From: Scilla litardierei
Lineage: Eukaryota > Streptophyta > Magnoliopsida > Asparagales > Asparagaceae
NCBI GenBank assembly: GCA_030789695.1
Contig: CM061139.1
Span: 5,657,878 to 5,721,877 of the forward strand
Direction of reading: 5' to 3'
DNA: 64,000 nucleotides
Below the pieces are notes generated by a model, which was given only the letters and a program-made list of their open reading frames with translations, did not search any database and was not told the origin of the DNA. A program made the position numbers and the translations under genes. Position 1 is the stretch's first letter. Each line of letters opens with the position of its first letter. Below, piece after piece: positions 55,727-64,000 of this stretch.

Positions 55727-57108
55727 ATTATAACCTTGTACAACTAATCTAGCCTTATTTATAATTACTTGTCCAGATTCATCCAATTTATTCTTAAATA
55801 CCCACTTAGTTCATATAAGAGGATGATCTGAAGGTTTAGGTACTAATTTCCAGACATAATTCCTTTTGAATTGATTAAGTTCCTCCTGGATTGCTATAAT
55901 TCATGAACTACCTTTACATGCTTCATTAACATTCTTTGGTTCGATGGATGATATGAATGCAAAATGAGTCATTTATTCTATTTGTGATCTAGTTCTTACT
56001 CTATCAGAAATATCTCCAATAACTAGATCATGTGGATGATTAGGAATTTCAACAAATGCTTTAGGAAGACTTGTATTAACATGAATTTGTTCAGAAATGG
56101 AATTAGTAGTATCATTATCGTCATACAATTTAGTGTTTTCTAATGAACTAGTGATAGATATTGAATCTTCTTCATCAATAGGTGTGATTGGTATATAATT
56201 TCCATCAAAGCTTACATGAAGAGATTCCTCAAAACATAATGTTATTTTATTATAAATCATATATGCTTTACTACGTGTAGAATATCCTACAAAAATACAT
56301 TCCTCAGATTTAGAATCAAACTTATCTAATGAATCATTAGTGTTAAGAATAAAACATTTACAACCAAAAACTTTAAAATATGATACACAAGGAATACGAT
56401 TATAGAAAAGTTCAAAACAAGTTTTATTGAGTTGTGGTCTTACCAAAATTCTATTCAACACATAACATGCAGTAGCAATAGTTTCTACCGAAAAATATTT
56501 TGGTTAAGAACTATCATATAACATGGTTCTAGCACATTCTTGTAATGTTTTATTTTTTCTTTCAACTACACCATTTTGTGGTGTGGCTTTATGAAAAAAA
56601 CATTATGAGTTATGCCATGTTTATTACAAAATTTTGAAAATAATTCATTTTCAAATTCTCCACCATGATCACTACGAATAGTAATAATGGATGAAGATTT
56701 TAATATTTGAATTCTTTAACAAAATATTGTAAATTCTTCAAATGCGTCATTTTTATGTTTCAAAAATAATACTCGAGTATATCTTGAAAAATCATCAATA
56801 ATCACAAATGCATATTTATTGTCATTTAAAGAAGCTATCCTAGAAGGACCAAATAAATCTAAATGTAAAAGTTCAAGTAGTCTTTTAGTATAAATAACAT
56901 CATTCAATTTAAAAGAGGATTTATGCATTTTCCTTGTTGACATGCATCACAAAATTGTGCGTGATAAAAGATATATTAGGCATTCCAGAAACTAACTTTT
57001 GTTTAGAAATACGTGACAAATGATTAAATTTAGTATGTCCAAAACGTTTATGCCATAATAATGTGTTGTCTGTGGATGATAGTAAACAATGATCATTTGA
57101 AGTTATTC
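55727..57108 (-). pseudogene. Minus-strand copia pol, copy 2 (truncated)
   Basis: Copy of 4685-6066 (offset 51042) with a few substitutions. It holds part of RT (VWKLVPKPSD region), the post-integrase segment (55973-56461, identical 162-codon frame), the integrase core (56716-56943) and the pre-integrase zinc motif (WHKRFGH, near 57060). RNase H and most of RT, present in copy 1, are missing because SIRE LTR B abuts at 55726. Confidence 0.9.
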
Positions 57109-57298
57109 TCATGCATAATATGTATATATATATGTGTGTATATATGTATATACGTATATACATATATATATATATATATGTATATACATGTATACATATG
57201 TAAATATGTATATACGTATATACATATATACATACATATATACATGTATATACATATCTATGTATATATCTATATATGTATATGTATATACGTATATA
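57109..57298. repeat. TA-rich microsatellite, copy 2, with empty Helitron site
   Basis: It matches 6067-6218 joined to 16417-16450. The unoccupied Helitron 1 target is A57264/T57265. The last 13 bp (57286-57298, ATATACGTATATA) are the candidate LINE target duplication. Confidence 0.9.
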
Positions 57299-57488
57299 CA
57301 TTTTTTTTTGAAAAGTAAGTGTGTATGTGTATATATATAAACATGGAGCTACATCGAGACTAGACCAACAAGTGGTGCAGACGGAGGAGAGGCTGGGAAG
57401 CAGTCACCCCATACAAGCACAACAAAGGTAAAGCCAAGAAACAGAAAAAGGAGAAGGCCAAAACTGGGGCGGCTAACAAAAAAAGAGC

Positions 57489-60400
57489 CTAGGACAGCCC
57501 CCAGTAACCAAAAACACTAAGATCCACAGTATCCACATCACTAAGGTCAAGATCAACCAGGGCATCTGATACCGCAGCAGTGATCCTGGCGAGAGTAGTA
57601 GTCATAGGGCTCTGAATGGAACGAAAGATGCGGCTGTTTCGCTCCTTCCAGATGTACCAGACGGCCACAGAAAAGACAAGCAAGGACAGCTTGCCACGGG
57701 GGGAGGTCTTCCCTCTAGCCCCAAACCTACGTCTCAGCATATGAGCATCAACAGTAATGGATTTGGAGCTAGAGGGAAGACCCAGCCAAAGCTTGCACGT
57801 CGCGCAAATGAAAGAACTGTAGTCGCAGCGGAAGATGATATGACGAGAGGACTCAGGTCAAGAACCACACAGGACGCAGGTAGTCTGATCACAGATACCC
57901 CGTCTATCCAGCATGTGGGTAGTGGGCAGGCGGTCGGCAAGGGCACGCAGCAAGGTGAGGGCGAACTTAGGCGTGTGCCCAGGGAACCAAACAACCGTTG
58001 CCAGCCGGTCTGGGGGGGAGACAGCGACGCGTAGAAGACCAGGCCGACCGTAGAGAGCAGGCCCCCCAAGGCCCACTCCCAAGAGTCCGAACCATCAGTA
58101 ACAGCAACAGGGACCAGGAGGTGGAGGATGTGCTGAATCTTCGAGGGGAGCACCCACCCACTACCACTCCAGAAATCAGTAACCCTCCAGTACCGCAAGC
58201 GGGGAGGAGGGGTGCATAGACAGGCAATCAGACCACAAGGAAGCCAATGGTCAAACCAAAAGGAAGTGGAGCGCCCATCACCAATGACTCTACGGAGGCA
58301 GGAAGGCGACGAATCCCGACTGCGGATGATATGCTTCCAAGAGCCAGAATCCAGAACGGAAGCCTCACACTGGAAGAGGGGGGTGTGCCGAAGGTAGGTA
58401 CTACACATATAATTAGCCCAGGGAGAGGGAGAATGCAGAAGCCACCAGAGAAGTTTAATGCCATCCGCAACCCCTACATCACGCAGACAACAAAGCCCAA
58501 TACCACCCCCACGCCTAGGTAAGCACATGTCCTCCCAACGCCAAAGATGAAGCTTCCACCCCCCAAATGAAGTCCCAGAACATACAGTCAATCGTAGCCA
58601 AAATAGAGAATGGGATGCGAAAAGACTGGATCCAATAAGAGACAAAACCATGGATGACCATACGAGCCAACTCAATGCGACCCGCCGTGGAAAGAGGTCT
58701 GGAAGACCAACCCGAAATCTTGGCTATGCACTTATCAAGAAGGCTGGAGTAGAGCTTAGCCACAGGATAAGAGGAAGGGAGGGGGAGCCCAAGGTACTTG
58801 AGGGGAGGGGAGGCGAGAGGGATACCAAAAAGCTGGGAGAGGTCGCTGTCCAAGTTGCATCCCTTACTAAGAATCAGCTTACTTTTGCCCCTATTCACCT
58901 CGAGGCCAGTCAAGAGGTGGAAGGTGTCAAGGAGTCTACCCAGCTCAATGAAGGAGGAGGAGTCCGCTTTGCAAAGAACCAGCATGTCATCAGCGAAGAG
59001 AAGGTGTGAAGGGATCCCCTGGGCCCCCCTCTTTGGGGGGGATGGTACCGGCAAGAGAGGCATCATCCATGAGGACGGAAAAGGCTTCCATGACCAGGAC
59101 AAAGAGGAAAGGAGAGATGGGATCACCCTGGCGGATACCTCTGCTACTCCCAAAGAAGCCAACTGGGGAGCCATTAACGAGGACTGAGAAAGAAGCCGAA
59201 TCAACACAAGCCTTGACCCAATGGATGAAGGAGGGAGGGAAACCGAGTCTGGCCATGAAGAAGTAGATAAACTCACAGTTAATACTGTCGAAAGCCTTTC
59301 TAAGGTCCAGCTGAATGCAGGCTTTGGCCTCCAAAGAAGCAGAAAAGTCTCTGATAAGCTCATATGCCAGGAGGGACGAATCAGAGATAAGACGGTCCTT
59401 AATGAAAGCAGACTGATTCCAGGAGATGAGCCCAGGAATGACCTCAGCAAGTCTCCGACTAAGGACCTTGGAAATAACCTTGTAGACCACATTACAGTAG
59501 GAGATAGGACGGTAGTCTCCGAGGGAGGAGGACGAGGGGGATTTAGGGAGCAGGGTGAGGAAAGTATGGTTGATCTGCTTCAACAAACAGCCCGATGAGA
59601 AGAAAGAGTGGGTGGAAAGGAAGACATCTCTTCCCACATTTCCCCACATTTCTTGGAAGAAGTGGGGGGGGGGGGGGGAACCATCCGGCCCGGGGGACTT
59701 ATCACGATCCATGGAGAAGAGGGCGTCTTTGATCTCAGTGTCGGACACATGGCCATCCATCCATTCAAAACCACTAGGGGAGAGGATGCGCTTGAGAAGA
59801 AGCACAGGAAAGGTTGGGGGAGGAGTATCCTGATGGAAAAGGGAAGATAAGAGCTCAACGGCATCAGTGCGGAGGGAGTCTAACTGGGTGGCCAGACAAC
59901 CATCAGGCCTAATCAAATGAAGGAGACTGTTCCTAGATGCCCGGTCCCTGGCAGCAGCATAGAAGAATTTGGTGTTTCTATCCCCCTGGGAAAGCCAGGA
60001 CTGTCTGCTCTTCTGTCTCGCTTGACTTTCCTCACAATCAAGACTGGAGGCAAGGAGGCGGCTAAGGGTACGTGCCCGATCCAAAAGTTCAGGGGACGAG
60101 TGGAAATCGGGGGATGCTCGAAGAGTAGCGATGTCACCTCTAATGGACTCCGAGTGAGGAAAGGAGTGACGGGCCAGCGGCCAGGATTTGATAGCCCTCT
60201 TAAGGGCTCTGAGCTTGGAAACAAGTCTAAGCATGGGGGAGCCAGAGTAGTGACCACGCCAGACCGAGATGAGGAGAGTCATGAAACCAGGAATCTGAAG
60301 GTAGCTGTTGAAGAACCGAAAGGGTTTCGGCCCAGAGTCAGGAGGGGTGATAATCTGAAGAAGGAGGGGGGAGTGATCACTGGTCCCAGGAGGGAGGTAG

Positions 60401-61053
60401 GAGGCAAAGGCATCAGGGAGGGAGGCCAACCACGAAGAATTCACCAGGGCTATGTCAAGCCGGCAGGAGATACCGCCCCCATCCGTGTCAGAGTTGCTCC
60501 AACTCAAATGGTCACCAACACAACGCAAGTCATCAAGACCGCAATCATCGATACAAGTGTTGAAGTCAGCAAGCAGATCAGGAGAAAGATGGCGGCCCCC
60601 AATCTTCTCGTCAATGAAACGGGTGACATTGAAGTCACCCAAGACCACCCACGCCCTAAGACCCACGGATAGGAGATCATTACGGAGGGAATCCCAGAGG
60701 TGGTCATGATCAGAGGCAAGGTTAGAAGCATAGACGAAGGAGAAAGGCACCCGAAACCCACCACGGTTACCACAGTCTAGGGTGATATGCTGGGAGGAAG
60801 AGGAAACCAAGGTGCAATCCCAAACGACCGAGTCGGCAACAACCCAAACACGCCCTTTCGGAGAATGGGAGTAGTTATGGAAGGAGACCCATCCTCTGGG
60901 ACAGCAGGCAGTGACAATATCAGTATTAGACTCACGAACTTTTGTCTCAAGTAAACCCACAATAGTGGCCTTGTGCCGTAGGATATGTTGCTTGACGTCC
61001 CGACGACGGGCAGGGGCATTTAGGCCCCGCACATTCCAGGAGAGGACAGACAT
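57489..61053 (-). pseudogene. LINE ORF2, copy 2 (endonuclease plus RT largely open, then broken)
   Basis: Unlike copy 1, the first 687 codons (61053-58990) are uninterrupted: endonuclease (LSWNVRGLN, GDFNVTRF, SDHSPLL), then RT with YRPISYCNVVYK, AFIKDRLISD, QLDLRKAFDS and GIRQGDPISPF. The frame then shifts near 59030, at a C/G-rich run just before the active-site FADD, which is read in the 59492-58515 frame (58980-58997). Further shifts follow near 58540 and 57740. The zf-RVT-like part (CVLCGS) is at about 57870. The catalytic aspartates are encoded but not in one frame, so a complete protein is not possible. Confidence 0.9.
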
Positions 61054-63192
61054 TAAACAATAGGTGGGGTTTTTTGACTCCTAGTTTGCACACGGGGAGG
61101 AGCCGGGCCCGATTGCGTGGGGGAATGGGACTTGGATTTGGTAGAGGTAGGGCGGTCTGGGTTAGGGATAGTACTAGGGAGGGGGCAATTTTGGGGTCTT
61201 GGAGGGAGGGAGGCACGACGAGGAGCAGGCACTGGTTGGGATGGACTGAGCGGGGGGAGTCGTCAATGTATAGACTAACAGGCATAGGGTCGTCGAAGGG
61301 AACATCAACCAAACCCGGACCCGTGCTCAAGAAACAACCAACAAGGGGAACTGAATCCAGAGTAACACTCACACCAACAAGATCCTGATACTTGCCATCA
61401 CCAACTAAAGGAGCTAGAGAGCAGCCTGTCACATTACCAACAGAGGAAGGCAGAACAATCTTCGGGGCAGCCAGTAACGCATCACCATCCTCATTCAAGA
61501 TACCAAGACTCACGGAAAAATCACCACCGGCATCAACTAGACCCTCAACGGCAACATCCAAACCAACCACAGTAGCAGCAGTAGGGGAAGGCACGGCCAA
61601 CACATGCACATGGGAAATGGAGGAAGGGGAGGCAGGGGGAGGAGTGAGACTCACTAGCTGTGCCAGGGGAAACTCCATGACAGGTGGAGTGGGCGCTGGG
61701 GGGACTCCATGGCCGGACATAGCAAGCGCGACCCTTGAAGAGCTGGTTGGAGGTGAAGTCGTCACAGGGATCGGCGGTGTCAACAGGGCATCTTGCGATG
61801 GGTGGAAGGGCGGACCGTCGGATTCCTAGAGGGGAGAGGAGGAGGGGCAGGGGAGAGAGGCTCAAACCCCCACGGCGTGGCGGCTGCTGGAGGGTAGACT
61901 CATCGGCTGGCGGCTCAGCAGGGGGGCGAGATGGCGATTCACATTGGGCCAAATCATGGCCAAAGGAGAGGCAGTGGGAGCATAGGGGGGTATCTTTTCG
62001 TATTCAACCGGCACTTGTACGATGGATCCATCGGGAGACGGGCCGAAATGAACGGTGAGAAATTGGAAGTAGCATCGACTTCAATGAAGCAGCGGGCAAA
62101 AGAGAGGCGGGAGGCAGTCGCAGTTGGTTCATCGGAGAACAGGGGGTGCCCTATGGCACTGGCCAATTTACCGAGGATTGTCGCGACCAAAATTGGATAG
62201 GCATCTGAGGGAATCGCACACAGAGAGGCACGTAAGAGAGTAGGTCGCGGTCGAGGCCTATTTGGGGTGACCAACACCGGAGGACTAGGATATGGCCCTC
62301 AAGGAGCCAGGGGCCTCCATGGAGCACCTCTGAACAGTCGACCTCCCTCTCAAATTTGAAAAAGAAGAAGCCATTCTCACGAGAATGGAGTTGGATGTCA
62401 CCTTTGGGTTTCCAAGTGCGGCTCATCCAAGCCTTGAGGAGACCATAGAATGGCCGAGCACCCACGAAGTACCCCACAAGAGTATTAGCCCATCTGTCCG
62501 CAGCCTGTGCAATGTCAGCAGAGAGGATATCCACCACAATCCCAGCAGTGTTCGAAGAGGGAGGGAAGAACAGAAGTGTGAAATTGGGGGCAGAGGGGAC
62601 TCTCGGGGAGCAGATGGCGCTGAAAGACAAGGAGGAAGTATAGCTCAGGCGAGGATTCGGAGGAGGGGGTCTCTGGGGATTTTTGTCAAACAGGTGGGGG
62701 AGGGATGCTTTGCAGGATCCAGGGGAGCGGGGGAGGGCTGAGAAACACTAATAGCCGTCCGAATGACTTGCATGCGGCCAGCAACATTACCATGGCGACC
62801 AAGAGGCCGACCGCCGCCACGCCCATTTCCACGGCCTGAGGGTACAACCGTCGCCCTAGAACCAAATGGGCCTAAAATAGAAGTAGTGGGAGGACGATTG
62901 CAAGGGGGAACCACTGTCAAAGAAGCATCATCGCCGCCGCCAGATGAGCCGCCTACACCAGCCACGCCACTGTTCACCAACGGGGGGAGATCATCATCGC
63001 CAACAGAGGAGTGTTGCGAGGTCGAGGACTCGCCCGTAGAGGGCATGGGAGGGGATTCGCGTTGGTGGAGGGGTATAGAGGGTGGAGGAGGACTACCGGA
63101 GGAGCCAGAGTCCCCATGGGAATCAGGAAGGGGAAGGATCGCCACAGGAACGGGGATCGCCGGAGTCCTAAGGGGAGCACGATGTATGATAT
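60947..63192 (-). pseudogene. LINE ORF1, copy 2 (broken)
   Basis: The same architecture as copy 1: Pro/Gly-rich N-terminus (63180-62645), DUF4283-like core (62630-62151; WANTLVGYFVG, GGPWLLEGHILVL), CCHC knuckle CSHCLSFGHDLAQC at 61982-61941 in a shifted frame, and tail 61783-60947. The N-terminal and core parts are now in different frames (change near 62640), a break absent from copy 1, where one frame covers both. Confidence 0.85.
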
Positions 63193-63306
63193 ATATACGT
63201 ATATAGATATATACATATATATGTATATACATGATATATACATATATATGTATATACATATATGTATGTATGTGTGTATATATATATATATATGTATGTA
63301 TGTATA
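63193..63306. repeat. TA-rich microsatellite right of LINE copy 2
   Basis: This extends beyond the copy 1 equivalent. The position where Helitron 2 entered copy 1 is A63246/T63247 here and is unoccupied. The repeat then continues as TATGTATG and (TA)n until A63306, where Helitron 3 starts. Confidence 0.88.
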
Positions 63307-64000
63307 TCTATATTATAAAACAGGGATGTTATCAAGAGAAATTGGATAAGAGTTTTTGTATAAGAGAAATTGGTTATGTTTAGATTTGTATTGGGTGTGT
63401 TGTTTATAAGAGAAATTGTATAAGAGATTTTGGTTAAGAGAAAATGGATAAGAGATTTTGGTTATGTGTAATTGGGTGTGTTGTTTATATTAGATGTATT
63501 TGAGAAATTGAGATAGGAGAAATTGAGATTGAGATTTGTATATAAATTTGAAATCAAAATTTCAAAATTTTGGTTTACTTAGCTCGCATTAGGTAGGAAA
63601 TTTTTTTGATCACATCAACGCTGAGGGGGGACTTTTTTTGATCCCATCACATTTCTCACATTGGATAAGAGTTTTGCGCGCCAAGAGGAAGCAGATCATC
63701 ATCTACCTCCTCCAGCATCGCCATCATCTACCTCCAGCATCCTACCTCCTCAAGGCAGAGCTAGCACCCTCTTCTACCTCCAACATTGCCATCATCTTCT
63801 ACCTCCTCCAGCGCACTCTTCTACATACCCTCTTCTACCTCAGATCACGGGAGAGGAAGACCATCAAGCAAGCACATCACGCACATCAAGCAGATCAAAC
63901 AGCTGTTTGAGCTTCATCACGGGAGAGCTCAAGCACCCTCTTGGTGAGCTTTGTGGGTTTGAGGGCTTCATCACGTCCTTTGAGAATTGGTGAGCTTTGT
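63307..64000 (+). mobile_element. Helitron 3, 5' end (continues beyond the window)
   Basis: It begins TCTATATTATAAAACAGGG after host A63306. The first 45 bases match the 5' end of Helitron 1 (minus strand from 16416), including the following GAGAAATTGGATAAGAG words, repeated several times to 63540. Around 63700-63850 there are reiterations of CTTCTACCTCC / CATCATCTACCTCC, open in two frames (63638-63910 and 63661-63993) but repetitive and without a family resemblance. The 3' end is outside the window. Confidence 0.85.

Larger units (their letters stand above)
57299..63192 (-). mobile_element. LINE (plant L1 type), copy 2
   Basis: Second copy of 16451-22337, with the same poly(A) (T run at 57301-57309), the same flanking ATATACGTATATA (57286-57298, 63193-63205) and the same flanking microsatellite. 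It was therefore duplicated with the locus, not inserted independently. It differs by substitutions and homopolymer indels, notably a G15 run at 59664-59678 against G7 in copy 1. Confidence 0.92.

Noticed and set aside
63638..63993. Protein gene at the start of Helitron 3
   Set aside because: Both frames translate reiterated CTTCTACCTCC words; no family resemblance and no codon pattern beyond the repeat.

Overview
This is nuclear DNA of a flowering plant, built almost entirely of nested transposable elements. The signs are SIRE-type Ty1/copia retrotransposons with long LTRs and an extra 3' ORF, plant L1-type LINEs with a DUF4283-like ORF1, Rep/helicase Helitrons, a tRNA-like SINE, and captured fragments of plant genes with canonical introns. 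I see no intact host gene and cannot name the species.

Layout. 1-573: tail of a copia element that starts outside the window. 574-2289: its 3' LTR. 2290-6066: older retroelement debris, including a minus-strand copia pol. 6067-6218: TA-rich microsatellite. 6219-16416: Helitron 1 (minus strand, 10.2 kb, no transposase), carrying three lambda glutathione S-transferase exons. 16451-22337: LINE copy 1 (minus). 22392 to about 40429: Helitron 2 (minus), carrying a SINE, a DUS3 (tRNA-dihydrouridine synthase) exon, a broken Rep/helicase gene with a tandem 195-bp exon array at its 5' side, and a 5.4-kb AT-rich patchwork. 40430-41205: second copy of 1818-2593. 41206-55726: tandem SIRE-type element (end of one copy, LTR, full gag-pol-env-like copy, LTR). 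55727-57119: second copy of the minus-strand copia pol. 57299-63192: LINE copy 2. 63307-64000: start of Helitron 3 (plus strand).

History. 1818-22391 and 40430-63246 are direct copies of one segment. Copy 2 keeps the unoccupied site of Helitron 1 (A57264/T57265) and of the left end of Helitron 2 (A63246/T63247); both are A^T sites. In copy 2, bases matching 2594-4684 are replaced by the SIRE tandem. The right junction of that replacement is an exact LTR end and the left junction is a 6-bp microhomology. The order was therefore LINE insertion, then duplication, then Helitrons and SIRE. The two full SIRE LTRs show only about eight substitutions by eye, so it is the youngest element.

Most unusual signals: (1) six consecutive 195-bp, phase-symmetric exons, plus a seventh module fused to the Rep exon and a relic of an eighth, which would give a Helitron transposase a tandem-repeat N-terminus; (2) an array of exactly 28-bp inverted repeats in the SIRE LTRs, and again just upstream of its env-like ORF; (3) the AT-rich patchwork at 34970-40429.
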